Notes: generated by a model not told the origin, from the sequence alone. 64,000 nucleotides of DNA from Candidatus Desulfofervidus auxilii (GCA_030262725.1 JAJSZS010000009.1:1-64000), one strand, 5' to 3'. Shown: positions 7,962-17,334, counted from the stretch's first letter. Made by a program: numbers and translations.

Positions 7962-9193
7962 AAAAAGATTTTTTAATTACCAAATCGCCTCAAGAATTAT
8001 TCAAGTTATATTCTTTATTTCCTCAAATGGAAAAAGAAACTGTCTTTTTAGAAGAGGCATTGGGTCGTGTATTAGCTGAAGATACATCAGCCTCTGAAGA
8101 TTTGCCAGGTTTTAAAAGGGCAACAATGGATGGATATGCAGTGAAAGCTAAAGATACATTTGGTGCTTCAGAGAGTGCTCCTATTTGGTTAAAAGTGATT
8201 GGTGAAGTAAAGATGGGTGAGATACCTGAATATAAATTAAATAGAGGAGAGGCAGTAAAAATATATACAGGAGGTATGTTACCAGAAGGGGCAGATGCTG
8301 TTTTAATGTTAGAATATACTCAAATTATTGATGAGGAGACAATAGAAGTCTTAAAGCCTGTTGCTCCTCTTGAAAATATTATATTAGCAGATGAAGACTT
8401 TAAAAAAGGAGAATTGATATTAAAAAAAGGTCATAGATTAAGACCTCAAGATATTGGAGTGTTTGCAGCATTTGGTCTAAACTATGTTCCAGTTTATAAA
8501 AAGCCTACTGTAGCTATCATTTCAACAGGGGATGAAGTAGTACCTATAACAAAAAAACCTAAATTGGGAGAAGTGCGAGATGTAAATACATATACACTTT
8601 CTGCTTTAGTAAAAGAAAGTGGAGGGATACCTTTACCAATGGGTTTAGTAAAAGATGATTTAAATCTTTTAAAAAAAATTTGTAAAAAAGCTATTGAAAG
8701 TGCAGATGTAGTATTGCTTTCAGGAGGAAGTTCTATTGGGATAAGAGATTTTACTTTAGAAGTAATTTCCTCTTTTCCTGATAATGAAATTTTATGTCAT
8801 GGGGTGGCTATTAGTCCTGGTAAACCTACAATATTTGCAAGAGTAAAGCAAAAGGCTATATGGGGATTACCTGGTCAGATAACTTCAGCTATTATTGTTT
8901 TTATGGTTTTAGTAAAAAAATTTCTTCAATGGATAAGTGGTGAGACAGAGATAATTTTAAAAGAATTTAAGACAATAAAAGCAAAAATGGAAGTAAATAT
9001 AGCCTCAGCACAGGGTAGGGAAGATTACATAAGGGTAAGAGTATTTAAAAAAAATGGTATTTATTTTGCCAAACCAATATTAGGAAAATCAGGTCTTATT
9101 AACACTTTGATAAAAGCAGATGGATTAATAAAGATTGATTTAAATGCAGAAGGTTTGGATAAGGGAGAGGAAGTGGAGGTGATTTTGTTTTGA
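7958..9193 (+). CDS. moeA: Molybdopterin molybdotransferase MoeA (first copy)
   Basis: 411 residues, full length for MoeA. Domain order is typical: the substrate loop RATMDGYAVKAKDTFGAS, KIYTGGMLPEGADAVLMLE, the MoCF-binding domain with TGDEVVP and LLSGGSSIGIRDFT, GVAISPGKPT, and the C-terminal barrel. The usual GNPVS loop reads GLPGQITSA here. MoeA inserts molybdate or tungstate into adenylylated molybdopterin. The gene overlaps msbA by ATGA and the second moeA by TTGA, an unexpected link to lipid A genes. The cofactor is needed by AOR-type proteins such as those encoded at 46357-53945. Confidence 0.92.
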   Translation: MKKDFLITKSPQELFKLYSLFPQMEKETVFLEEALGRVLAEDTSASEDLPGFKRATMDGYAVKAKDTFGASESAPIWLKVIGEVKMGEIPEYKLNRGEAVKIYTGGMLPEGADAVLMLEYTQIIDEETIEVLKPVAPLENIILADEDFKKGELILKKGHRLRPQDIGVFAAFGLNYVPVYKKPTVAIISTGDEVVPITKKPKLGEVRDVNTYTLSALVKESGGIPLPMGLVKDDLNLLKKICKKAIESADVVLLSGGSSIGIRDFTLEVISSFPDNEILCHGVAISPGKPTIFARVKQKAIWGLPGQITSAIIVFMVLVKKFLQWISGETEIILKEFKTIKAKMEVNIASAQGREDYIRVRVFKKNGIYFAKPILGKSGLINTLIKADGLIKIDLNAEGLDKGEEVEVILF

Positions 9194-11109
9194 AACGCCA
9201 CATTTATCTTAAAATGAAACCTTTAAAAGAAGCACAAAATCTATTTTTTTCTGCCTTTAATTTTGATAACTATCTAAAAAAAGAAATTATTCCGACAAAA
9301 GAAGCATTGGGAAGGGTAACAGCAGAGCCTATTTTTGCCAGATTTTCTTCTCCTAATTTTCATTGTGCTGCCATGGATGGTTATGCTGTAAATGCTTCTA
9401 TGACTTTTGGTGCTACTTTAGAACATCCAAAAAGACTTTTAATAAATAAAGAAGCATTTCCAATAAACACAGGTTATCCTTTACCAGAAGGGACAAATGC
9501 TGTCATTATGATAGAGGATATTGTTGAGGATGGTGAAGAGATAGAAATAAAAAAGGCAGTTTATCCCTGGCAAAATGTAAGAAAAGTAGGAGAAGATATT
9601 GTAGCTACTGAGCTTATTTTACCTCCCTTTCATCGTATTACTCCTTATGATATTGGTGCCCTTTTAGAAGCAGGTATTTTTGAAGTTTCTGTTAAAGAGA
9701 AACCAAAAGTGATTATCATTCCAACTGGCAATGAGATTGTCCCTATTGAAGTTGTAATGAATAGGGGAATCAAAAAAGGAGAGGTAATAGAATCAAATTC
9801 TTGGATGCTTAAGGCATTACTAGAAAGTGTTGGGGCTTTGTGTGAAATATGGCCAATAGTGCCAGATGATTATGAAATGCTAAAAGAAGCAATAAAGAAA
9901 TCAGTTGATTCTAAAGCTCATATAATTGTTATTTTGGCAGGCTCATCAGCAGGTAGTAAGGATTTTACAGCTACAGTGCTAGAAGAACTGGGTGAGGTAT
10001 TAGTGCATGGTGTAGCAATGATGCCAGGAAAACCTACTATTTTGGCTAAAATAAATGAAAAACCTGTTATTGGGAATCCTGGTTATTCTGTCTCTTCAAT
10101 AATTTCTTTTGAAAAATTTGTTTTACCTTTACTTTCTATTATGCAGGGTTTTTTTTATGAAAAAAGACCCCAAATAAAGGTATTTTTAAGTAAATCTGTA
10201 CCTTCAAAATTAGGGATAGAGGAATTTTTGCGTGTAAAAATAGGAAAAGTTAATGATAAAATTATAGCTACTCCTTTACCTCGTATGGCAGGCTCAATTA
10301 CTACCCTTACAAAAGCTCATGGCATTATTCAAATCCCTGCCCAAGCTGAAGGTATTAATGAAGATAAAGAGATAGAAGCAGAACTGCTTGTGCCAGAGGA
10401 AGAAATTTTAAACACTATTGTTATTATTGGAAGTCATGATTTGACTATAGACCTTTTAGCTACAGAATTAAAAAAGAAAAATCCTTTTTTAAACATATCT
10501 TCTAGCAATGTGGGTAGTCTTGGTGGATTGATAGCTTTAAAAAAAGACAAGGCTCATCTTGCCACTTCTCATCTTTTTGACCCAGAAACAGGTATTTATA
10601 ATTTAACTTATATTGATCGTTACTTAAAAGATATACCAGTAAAAGTAATAAACTTAGTTATTCGTCATCAAGGGCTTATTGTCAAAAAGGGTAATCCTAA
10701 AGGTATAAAGGGGATTGAAGACCTTACTCGATCTGACATTGTATTTGTCAATAGGCAGAAAGGAGCAGGCACACGCATTTTATTAGATTATAAACTGGCT
10801 CAATTGGGTATTAATCCTAATCAGATTAAAGGCTATGAACATGAAGAATTTACCCATATGGCTGTAGCAGTAGATGTTTTAAGTGGTCGAGCAGATGTAG
10901 GATTGGGTATATATGCAGCAGCAAAGGCATTAGATTTAGATTTTATTCCAATTGCCATTGAGGAATATGATTTAGTCATTCCAGAAAAATTTTTTCATTT
11001 AAAAAAGATTCAAACTCTATTAGAAATAATTAATTCAAAGTCCTTTAAACAAGAAGTAGAAAAAATGGGGGGATATGAGACAAAAAAAACAGGGATGATA
11101 AAGAATTAA
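9190..11109 (+). CDS. MoeA fused to a periplasmic-binding-protein-like domain
   Basis: 639 residues. The first about 405 form a second MoeA (HCAAMDGYAVNASMTFG, PTGNEIVP, LAGSSAGSKDFT, GVAMMPGKPT, GNPGYSVSS). The remaining about 230 form a PBP-like substrate-binding domain (IIGSHDLTIDLLATEL, then SNVGSLGGLIALKKDKAHLA, and a C-terminal lobe with NRQKGAGTRILLDYKL) as in ModE/LysR-type molybdate-binding modules. This fusion is known in archaea and strict anaerobes and is thought to select or deliver the metal oxyanion. The TTG start at 9190 is preferred because GTGGAGGTG lies eight bases upstream; an internal ATG at 9214 is the alternative. A tandem pair may separate Mo from W use, which is inference. 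Confidence 0.88.
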   Translation: MKRHIYLKMKPLKEAQNLFFSAFNFDNYLKKEIIPTKEALGRVTAEPIFARFSSPNFHCAAMDGYAVNASMTFGATLEHPKRLLINKEAFPINTGYPLPEGTNAVIMIEDIVEDGEEIEIKKAVYPWQNVRKVGEDIVATELILPPFHRITPYDIGALLEAGIFEVSVKEKPKVIIIPTGNEIVPIEVVMNRGIKKGEVIESNSWMLKALLESVGALCEIWPIVPDDYEMLKEAIKKSVDSKAHIIVILAGSSAGSKDFTATVLEELGEVLVHGVAMMPGKPTILAKINEKPVIGNPGYSVSSIISFEKFVLPLLSIMQGFFYEKRPQIKVFLSKSVPSKLGIEEFLRVKIGKVNDKIIATPLPRMAGSITTLTKAHGIIQIPAQAEGINEDKEIEAELLVPEEEILNTIVIIGSHDLTIDLLATELKKKNPFLNISSSNVGSLGGLIALKKDKAHLATSHLFDPETGIYNLTYIDRYLKDIPVKVINLVIRHQGLIVKKGNPKGIKGIEDLTRSDIVFVNRQKGAGTRILLDYKLAQLGINPNQIKGYEHEEFTHMAVAVDVLSGRADVGLGIYAAAKALDLDFIPIAIEEYDLVIPEKFFHLKKIQTLLEIINSKSFKQEVEKMGGYETKKTGMIKN

Positions 11110-11988
11110 ATGGAATTAGATATTAAAAAAATTAAACAATCACTTTGGCATCATTTATATAAATTAGCTGAAGAGATTGGAGAAAGAAGCATTTATAAAT
11201 ATTCCAAATTAAAAGAAACAGCCAATTATATTATTTCCTGCTTTAAGGAATTGGATTATCAAGTTGAGACTCAACAATATGATTTTATGGGAAAGATACT
11301 AACAAACATAATTGCTATGCCAAGATGCTTAATAAAAAATTACATAATTTGTGCACATTATGATAGTGTAGCAGGCTCGCCTGGTGCAGATGATAATGCT
11401 AGTGGTATTGCTGTTATATTAGAGCTTGCCAGGCTTATAAGAGAGATTGATTTAAAAGAAGTGCCTGTTAAATTTATTGCCTTTACTGCTGAAGAACCAC
11501 CTCTTTTTGGTACACATTATATGGGAAGTTATGTTTATGCAGAAAGGGCAAAGGCTAATAAAGAGAAAATAGATGGAGTAATTTGTTTGGAAATGGTTGG
11601 CTATTTTACTAATAAAGAAAAAAGCCAAAAGTTTCCTTTTCCATTACAATTTTTTGGCTATCCAAGGATTGGAAACTTTATTGCTGTAATTGGAAATAGG
11701 CGTTCTAAAGAACTTGTAGAAAAAATTGTTTCTGCTTTTAAACTAAATCCTGCGTTACCTGTAGAATCATTAACTGTACCAGGTAATGGCTACATTCTCT
11801 ATCCTGTTCGTCTAAGCGATCATGCCAATTTTTGGGATAAAGGTTATAAGGCAATTATGCTTACTGACACTGCCTTTTATCGAAATCCAAATTACCATAC
11901 TAAATATGATAAACTTGAAACATTAAATTTAGATATGATGACAGAATTAGTAAAAAGTTTGATGTATTTTATTTTAAAAGTCCAATGA
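11110..11988 (+). CDS. M28 family zinc aminopeptidase-like protein
   Basis: 292 residues, no signal peptide. The dizinc ligands of family M28 can be followed in order: His and Asp in CAHYDS, Asp in GADDNASGIAVILELAR, the Glu pair in AFTAEEPPLFGTHYMGS, Glu in ICLEMVGY, and His in NPNYHTKYDKLETL. It probably hydrolyses N-terminal residues of peptides in the cytoplasm. The ATG directly follows the moeA stop. Its substrate and its link to the neighbouring genes are unknown. Confidence 0.87.
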   Translation: MELDIKKIKQSLWHHLYKLAEEIGERSIYKYSKLKETANYIISCFKELDYQVETQQYDFMGKILTNIIAMPRCLIKNYIICAHYDSVAGSPGADDNASGIAVILELARLIREIDLKEVPVKFIAFTAEEPPLFGTHYMGSYVYAERAKANKEKIDGVICLEMVGYFTNKEKSQKFPFPLQFFGYPRIGNFIAVIGNRRSKELVEKIVSAFKLNPALPVESLTVPGNGYILYPVRLSDHANFWDKGYKAIMLTDTAFYRNPNYHTKYDKLETLNLDMMTELVKSLMYFILKVQ

Positions 11989-11995
11989 ATGTTTC

Positions 11996-12023
11996 TTGAC
12001 AATTAAAAGCGCTGTGTTATTTT
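11996..12023 (+). promoter_or_regulatory. Promoter of the ileS-lspA-lgt segment
   Basis: A perfect TTGACA (11996-12001) is followed after 16 bp by TATTTT (12018-12023). This is the only clear promoter between skp and lgt in this long run. The predicted start near 12030 leaves a leader of about 24 nt with AGAGG before ileS. Confidence 0.55.
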
Positions 12024-12053
12024 TGGGCAGCTAATTCAGATAGAGGTTTAAAA

Positions 12054-14873
12054 ATGGAGAAAATTGATTATAAGGCAACACTTAATTTACCTAAAACTTC
12101 CTTTCCAATGAAGGCTAATCTTAAACAAAGAGAACCTGAATTTTTAAAAAAATGGGAAAAAATAAATATTTATCAAATGATAAGGAAGGCTTCAAAAAAT
12201 AGACCTCTTTTTATCTTGCATGATGGCCCTCCTTATGCAAATGGTCATATTCATATGGGTACAGCTTTAAATAAAGTATTAAAGGATTTTATTGTTAAGT
12301 CTAGACAGATGCTTGGTTTTGATTGTCCTTTTATTCCAGGTTGGGATTGTCATGGTTTACCTATTGAACATAAAGTTGATCAAGAACTTGGAGAAAAAAA
12401 GAAAGATATGACTCCTTTAGAAATCAGAAAACGTTGTCGTGCATATGCAGAAAAATATATCAATATTCAACGTGAGGAGTTTAAACGGCTTGGTGTGTTT
12501 GGTGAGTGGGGAAAACCTTATATTACTATGGATTTTAAATATCAAGCAACAATTGTGAGAGAATTTGGTAAATTTTTAAAAAGTGGAAATGTTTACAGGA
12601 GCAAAAAGCCTGTTTATTGGTGTGCACATTGTCAAACAGCCCTTGCTGAAGCAGAAGTAGAATATTATGATGAAAAGAGTCCTTCTATATTTGTTAAGTT
12701 TCCACTTGTTTCTGATATAAGTAGAATTTATCCAGAATTAAAAGGAAAACCTATTTCAATTCTTATTTGGACAACTACTCCCTGGACATTGCTGGCAAAC
12801 TTAGCTATTGCTTTAAATCCTCAAGCAGATTATGCAGCAGTGGAAGTGAATGGAGAAGTTATGATCTTAGCTGAAAGGCTTGTTCCTTTATGTTTTGAAG
12901 AGTTTGGAATAAAAGATTATAAAATTTTAACAAGACTCTCTCCTTTAGAATTAGAAAAAAAAGAGGCAAAACATCCTTTTTTAAATAGACATTCTATTTT
13001 AATTCTAGCAGATTACGTTACTTTAGACACAGGTACAGGTTGCGTACATATTGCTCCTGGTCATGGTCAAGAAGACTATGAAAGTGGTTTAAAATATGGT
13101 CTTGAGATTTATGCTCCAGTAGATGAAAAAGGTTGTTTTACAAAAGATGTACCGTTTTTTGCTGGTCAATTCGTGTTTGATGCCAATCCTCTTATTAATA
13201 AAAAATTAAAAGAAATTGGGGCACTAGTTTATGAAGATGAATTAATTCACAGTTATCCACATTGTTGGCGCTGTAAAAAGCCTGTAATCTTTCGAGCTAC
13301 TGAGCAATGGTTTATCTCTGTAGAAAAAAATCAATTACGGGAAAAGGCACTTTCTGCCATTGATAAGGTGAAATGGATTCCAAAATGGGGAAAAAATCGT
13401 ATTCGTTCTATGGTAGAGGTAAGACCTGATTGGTGTATTTCTAGACAAAGAGTTTGGGGAGTGCCTATTACTGTTTTTTATTGTAAAAATTGTGGAGAGA
13501 TATTAAAAGACGAAAAAGTTATTGAACATATTGCTAAAATATTTGAAAAAGAAGGGGCAGATGCCTGGTTTAAGTATGAAGAAAAGGATTTATTGCCATC
13601 TGAAACTAAATGTCCTATCTGTGGTTATGAAGAATTTAAAAAAGAAATAGATATCTTAGATGTTTGGTTTGATTCAGGCATAAGTCATGTGGCTGTATTA
13701 GATGAGCATCATTATTGGCCAGAACAGCGCTGGCCAGCAGATTTATATCTTGAAGGTAGTGATCAACATCGTGGTTGGTTTCAATCTTCCCTTCTTACTT
13801 CTGTTGGTACACGTAATGCACCTCCTTATAAAGCAGTTTTAACTCATGGTTTTGTCGTAGATGGAGAAGGAAGAAAGATGTCTAAATCTTTGGGAAATGT
13901 TATTTATCCAGAAGAAATCATTAATCAATATGGTGCTGAGATTTTACGCATGTGGGTAGCTGCTTCTGATTATCAAGATGATATTCGTCTTTCACAAGAT
14001 ATTTTAAAACAATTGGCTGAGGCCTATCGACGTATTCGTAACACTGCTCGCTTTTTATTAGGAAATCTTTATGACTTTTCTCCAGAAAAAAATTTTATAC
14101 CATATCAACAAAGACTTGAATTAGACAAATGGATATTACATCGTTTACAATGGCTTATTGAAAGATTGCGACGTGCTTATGAAAATTATCAATTTCACAT
14201 AATTTATCATAGTTTGCATAGTTTTTGTGTCAATGATTTGAGTGCTTTTTATTTAGATGTTTTAAAAGATAGGCTTTATTGTTCTTTTCCAGATTCTTTA
14301 GAAAGACGTTCAGCTCAAAGTACTCTCTGGGAAATCCTTGAAGTTATTGTGCGTTTGATGGCACCGGTTTTAAGTTTTACTGCTGAAGAAATTTGGCAGC
14401 ATTTACCATCTATAAGAAATCGCAAAGAAAGTGTATTTTTAACCACATTTCCTGAAGTAAGACAGGAATATCAAGATGAAGCATTGATTGAAAGATGGGA
14501 AAAATTGCTTTCTGTAAGAAATGAGGTTTTAAAGGCTTTAGAAATAGCTAGAAAAGAAAAATTAATAGGTCATTCTTTAGATGCAGAGGTTTCAATAGTT
14601 GTTCCAAATAACTTAAAAGCTTTAATGGAAAAATATTTGGAAGAATTACCTACTATTTTCATAGTTTCACAGGTGAAATTAGTAAATGAATTAGAAACAG
14701 TTACCTTTAAAAGCGAAGAAATGCCTGGATTAAATATTATGGTGAAAGCTTGCAATTATTCAAAGTGTGAACGCTGCTGGCAAAGGAAGGAAAGTGTTGG
14801 TAAAGATAAAACATATCCTGAATTATGTGAAAGATGCATACAAGTAATGAAAAGATTAAAAAATGAATATTAA
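12054..14873 (+). CDS. ileS: Isoleucyl-tRNA synthetase
   Basis: 939 residues, type-1 bacterial form. The HIGH motif is present as PYANGHIHMG (near residue 60), the editing domain lies at about 200-390 (TTTPWTLLANLAIALNP), DQHRGWFQSSLL is followed by KMSKS in GRKMSKSLGN, and the C-terminal zinc finger has CERCW with ELCERC. The enzyme charges tRNA-Ile and hydrolyses mischarged Val. ileS next to lspA is a conserved bacterial pair; the last 11 bases overlap lspA. Confidence 0.97.
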   Translation: MEKIDYKATLNLPKTSFPMKANLKQREPEFLKKWEKINIYQMIRKASKNRPLFILHDGPPYANGHIHMGTALNKVLKDFIVKSRQMLGFDCPFIPGWDCHGLPIEHKVDQELGEKKKDMTPLEIRKRCRAYAEKYINIQREEFKRLGVFGEWGKPYITMDFKYQATIVREFGKFLKSGNVYRSKKPVYWCAHCQTALAEAEVEYYDEKSPSIFVKFPLVSDISRIYPELKGKPISILIWTTTPWTLLANLAIALNPQADYAAVEVNGEVMILAERLVPLCFEEFGIKDYKILTRLSPLELEKKEAKHPFLNRHSILILADYVTLDTGTGCVHIAPGHGQEDYESGLKYGLEIYAPVDEKGCFTKDVPFFAGQFVFDANPLINKKLKEIGALVYEDELIHSYPHCWRCKKPVIFRATEQWFISVEKNQLREKALSAIDKVKWIPKWGKNRIRSMVEVRPDWCISRQRVWGVPITVFYCKNCGEILKDEKVIEHIAKIFEKEGADAWFKYEEKDLLPSETKCPICGYEEFKKEIDILDVWFDSGISHVAVLDEHHYWPEQRWPADLYLEGSDQHRGWFQSSLLTSVGTRNAPPYKAVLTHGFVVDGEGRKMSKSLGNVIYPEEIINQYGAEILRMWVAASDYQDDIRLSQDILKQLAEAYRRIRNTARFLLGNLYDFSPEKNFIPYQQRLELDKWILHRLQWLIERLRRAYENYQFHIIYHSLHSFCVNDLSAFYLDVLKDRLYCSFPDSLERRSAQSTLWEILEVIVRLMAPVLSFTAEEIWQHLPSIRNRKESVFLTTFPEVRQEYQDEALIERWEKLLSVRNEVLKALEIARKEKLIGHSLDAEVSIVVPNNLKALMEKYLEELPTIFIVSQVKLVNELETVTFKSEEMPGLNIMVKACNYSKCERCWQRKESVGKDKTYPELCERCIQVMKRLKNEY

Positions 14874-15327
14874 AATGTTTTTTATTATAATTGGTGCTAC
14901 ATTATGCCTTGACCAAATAACAAAATGGCTTGTTATAAATAATATTCAACCTTACAAAGAAATAATAAAAATTAATTCATTTTTAAATCTAGTACATATT
15001 CGCAATACAGGTATGGCTTTTGGTCTTTTTTCTGGAAAGGGAGACCTTGTTCAAGTTTTTTTTATTATATCTAGCTTAATAGCTGTAATAGCCCTTTCCT
15101 ATTATCACTTTACTTCAAAAATTTTTTTTCTTAAGACAGTTGCCTGTAGTCTTATTATTGGAGGCGCTTTAGGTAATCTTATAGACAGATTATTTTATGG
15201 CAATGTAATTGACTTTATTGATTTTCATATCGGAAAATACCATTGGCCAGCTTTTAATATAGCTGATAGTGTCATTTCTATAGGTGTATTTTTGCTTTTT
15301 CTTTGTTTTTATCGTGAGAGGGATTAA
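14863..15327 (+). CDS. lspA: Lipoprotein signal peptidase (signal peptidase II)
   Basis: 154 residues with four predicted membrane helices. The conserved blocks are DQITKWLV, RNTGMAFGLFSG, GGALGNLIDRLFYGNVIDFIDF (first catalytic Asp) and AFNIADSVISIG (second catalytic Asp). It removes the signal peptide of diacylglyceryl-prolipoproteins at the inner membrane. It lies immediately upstream of lgt, which makes its substrate. Confidence 0.95.
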   Translation: MNIKMFFIIIGATLCLDQITKWLVINNIQPYKEIIKINSFLNLVHIRNTGMAFGLFSGKGDLVQVFFIISSLIAVIALSYYHFTSKIFFLKTVACSLIIGGALGNLIDRLFYGNVIDFIDFHIGKYHWPAFNIADSVISIGVFLLFLCFYRERD

Positions 15328-15329
15328 TA

Positions 15330-16103
15330 ATGCATCCAATTTTTTTTCGTTTAGGACCAATTACTATTTATACTTATGGTATTTTTGTGGCAATTGGTTT
15401 TTTAGCTGCTTTTACTTTGATTTTAAAAGAAGCAAAAAAAGAAAGTCTTTCCTCTAATCTTATTTCTGATTTAGTTTTTTGGATGGTTATTTCTGGGATT
15501 ATAGGGGCAAGACTATTATATGTTATTTATGAATTTCCTTCTTTTTTAAAAAAACCTTTGACAATATTTGCACTTTGGAAGGGGGGATTGGTTTTTATAG
15601 GAGGGATAGTGGGAGGACTTTTAACTATGATAATTTATGTTAAGCGTAAAAAATTAGATTTTTGGCAATTAGTTGATATATTTGCACCAGGATTAGCTTT
15701 AGGAGAGGCATTTGGGCGAATTGGCTGTTTTTTTGCTGGTTGCTGATATGGAAAACTGGCCCACGTGCCTTGGGCTGTTGTTTTTAAGGATCCAAATTCT
15801 TTAGCCCCTCTTAATATTCCTCTTCATCCTACTCAACTTTATCATAGTTTTTCTTGTTTTTTAATTACAATTATCTTAATTTGGCAAAAACATCGCCAAT
15901 TTAATATTCATCTTTTTAACCCAGATAAACCTTATGGTCAAATCTTTGCTCTTTATCTTATCCTTCATAGTATCCATAGAATCATTGTTGAGTTTTTCAG
16001 AGGTGACTATCGTCCTCTCCTTTTTACTGGATTTTCATTTACTCAAGGATTATCTGTATTACTTATCATTACTGGCCTTTTAATCTATATTAAAAAAAGA
16101 TGA
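15330..16103 (+). CDS. lgt: Prolipoprotein diacylglyceryl transferase with in-frame UGA, probable selenoprotein
   Basis: Reading through one UGA (codon 139, 15744-15746) gives a complete 257-residue Lgt: an N-terminal start on a short periplasmic stretch, several membrane helices, WKGGLVFIGGIVGG, the signature GRIGCFFAGC-[UGA]-YGK, VPWAVVF, HPTQLY and VEFFRGDYRP. Many Lgt proteins have GCCYGK at this point, so UGA stands exactly at the second Cys. Both parts are in one frame, with no other lesion and no loss of conservation after the UGA, and a SECIS-like hairpin follows. Lgt adds diacylglyceryl to the lipobox Cys of prolipoproteins. The alternatives are a recent nonsense mutation or sequencing error. 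RBS GAGAGGGAT supports the ATG. The 3' end overlaps the next gene by ATGA. Confidence 0.85.
15744..15783 (+). promoter_or_regulatory. Candidate bacterial SECIS element in lgt
   Basis: Directly after the UGA (15744-15746) is a hairpin: TGGCCCA (15757-15763) pairs with TGGGCTG (15771-15777), five Watson-Crick plus two wobble pairs, around the seven-base loop CGTGCCT (15764-15770). The loop begins 17 nt after the UGA, and its second base is G. Both agree with the known bSECIS rules (loop about 16-37 nt after UGA, G in the first two loop positions). SelB would bind here. Confidence 0.65.
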
Positions 16104-17089
16104 AAGCATTAGCTTTATTTTCTGGTGGATTGGATAGTATGCTTTCTGTTTTAATCTTGCGAAAACAGGATATTTTTGTAGAAGGTGTATATTTTGAGAC
16201 ACCTTTTTTCACAGCAGAACGAGCTATAAAAAGTGCAAGAAGGATAGATTTACCTTTACGAATCATAGATATTACTGATGAAATGCTTAAAATTATTAAG
16301 GTTCCTAAATTTGGTTATGGTCAAGGCTTAAATCCATGTCTTGATTGTCACCTTTTTATGTGCAAAAAGGCATGTGAAATAAAAGAAAAAGAAAGCTATG
16401 ATTTTATTGTCACTGGTGAAGTATTAGGACAACGTCCATTAACACAAACAAAACAAGCCCTTTTAATAATTAGTAAAAATTGTCCCTGTAGTGATTATAT
16501 AATTAGACCATTAAGTGCAAAGGTTTTGCCTTTAACTATTCCTGAAATAATGGGTTGGGTAGATCGGGATAAATTTTTTGGTATAAAAGGACGTTCTAGG
16601 AAAGAACAAATAAGACTTGCAAATGAATTTGGTCTTAAGGACTATCCTTCACCAGCAGGTGGTTGTCTTTTAACAGATAAAAATTTTTCAAAAAGATTAA
16701 AAGATTTGTTTGAATATCAAGAAAATATTTCCCGCAGGGATTTGGAATTGTTAAAAATTGGTAGGCATTTTCGTTTAAATTCTAAAACAAAGGCTATTGT
16801 AGGACGTAATCAAAAAGAGAATAAAACTATTATTTCTTTAAGTCTCCCTAAAGATACAATTATTCAAGTTACTGGTTATCCAGGTCCAGTAGTTTTATTG
16901 CCAAATGGAGGAGATGAAGAAGGAGAATTAATTGCTAAATTATTAGCAGCAACTTATAGCGATGCTCCAGAAGGGAAAGATGTTAAAGTAAGAATAAAAA
17001 AAGAAATGAATATAAAAATAGAAACTGCTCAATCTTTATCAAAAAATGTTTTACGTAAATACCTTATTGGTCATCTTGACATTGAATAG
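16100..17089 (+). CDS. PP-loop ATPase, tRNA thiolation-like (MnmA/ThiI-related, DUF814 C-terminus)
   Basis: 329 residues. The N-terminal PP-loop ALFSGGLDSMLSV binds ATP for adenylation. Cys residues in LNPCLDCHLFMC and later SPAGGCLLTD resemble the paired Cys of tRNA sulfur-transfer enzymes. The C-terminal part (about 200-329: LLKIGRHFRL, TGYPGPVVLLPNGG) resembles the NFACT-R/DUF814 module found with this family. A role in tRNA 4-thiouridine or 2-thiouridine formation is inferred from relatives; the exact base is unknown. It overlaps lgt by ATGA and is followed closely by two tRNA genes. Confidence 0.75.
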   Translation: MKALALFSGGLDSMLSVLILRKQDIFVEGVYFETPFFTAERAIKSARRIDLPLRIIDITDEMLKIIKVPKFGYGQGLNPCLDCHLFMCKKACEIKEKESYDFIVTGEVLGQRPLTQTKQALLIISKNCPCSDYIIRPLSAKVLPLTIPEIMGWVDRDKFFGIKGRSRKEQIRLANEFGLKDYPSPAGGCLLTDKNFSKRLKDLFEYQENISRRDLELLKIGRHFRLNSKTKAIVGRNQKENKTIISLSLPKDTIIQVTGYPGPVVLLPNGGDEEGELIAKLLAATYSDAPEGKDVKVRIKKEMNIKIETAQSLSKNVLRKYLIGHLDIE

Positions 17090-17112
17090 TAAAAATGTTA
17101 ATTTTTGAATGT

Positions 17113-17188
17113 GGGCCGTTAACTCAGTTGGTAGAGTATCGGCCTTTTAAGCCGAGAGTCGCAGGTTCGAGTCCTGCACGGCCCACCA
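17113..17188 (+). tRNA. tRNA-Lys(UUU), CCA encoded
   Basis: The full cloverleaf is visible: acceptor GGGCCGT/ACGGCCC, anticodon stem TCGGC/GCCGA around loop CTTTTAA (anticodon TTT), T-arm GCAGG-TTCGAGT-CCTGC, discriminator A and encoded CCA (17186-17188). One base separates it from tRNA-Glu. Confidence 0.97.
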
Positions 17189-17189
17189 T

Positions 17190-17267
17190 GTCCCCATCGT
17201 CTAGCCAGGTCCAGGACACCGGCCTTTCACGCCGGCAACAGGGGTTCAAATCCCCTTGGGGACGCCA
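17190..17267 (+). tRNA. tRNA-Glu(UUC), CCA encoded
   Basis: Acceptor GTCCCCA pairs with TGGGGAC, anticodon stem CCGGC/GCCGG encloses CTTTCAC (anticodon TTC), and the T-arm is AGGGG-TTCAAAT-CCCCT. Discriminator G and an encoded CCA end at 17267. It was probably processed from the same transcript as tRNA-Lys. Confidence 0.96.
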
Positions 17268-17334
17268 TTTTCTTCCCTCCTTGACAATAAATAAATGCTG
17301 TGGTTTTGTGAAGAATAATGGGGTAAAATTTTTT

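Noticed and set aside
15330-15746. lgt as two separate genes or a pseudogene because of the internal stop
   Set aside because: Both halves are in one frame, with conservation up to and after the UGA, Cys at this site in homologues and a SECIS-like hairpin. A plain mutation would not predict these. Not fully excluded.
17095-17334. An open frame upstream of DUF4390 running across the tRNA-Lys and tRNA-Glu genes
   Set aside because: tRNA genes are complete on the same strand; the protein homology and signal peptide begin only at about 17335.
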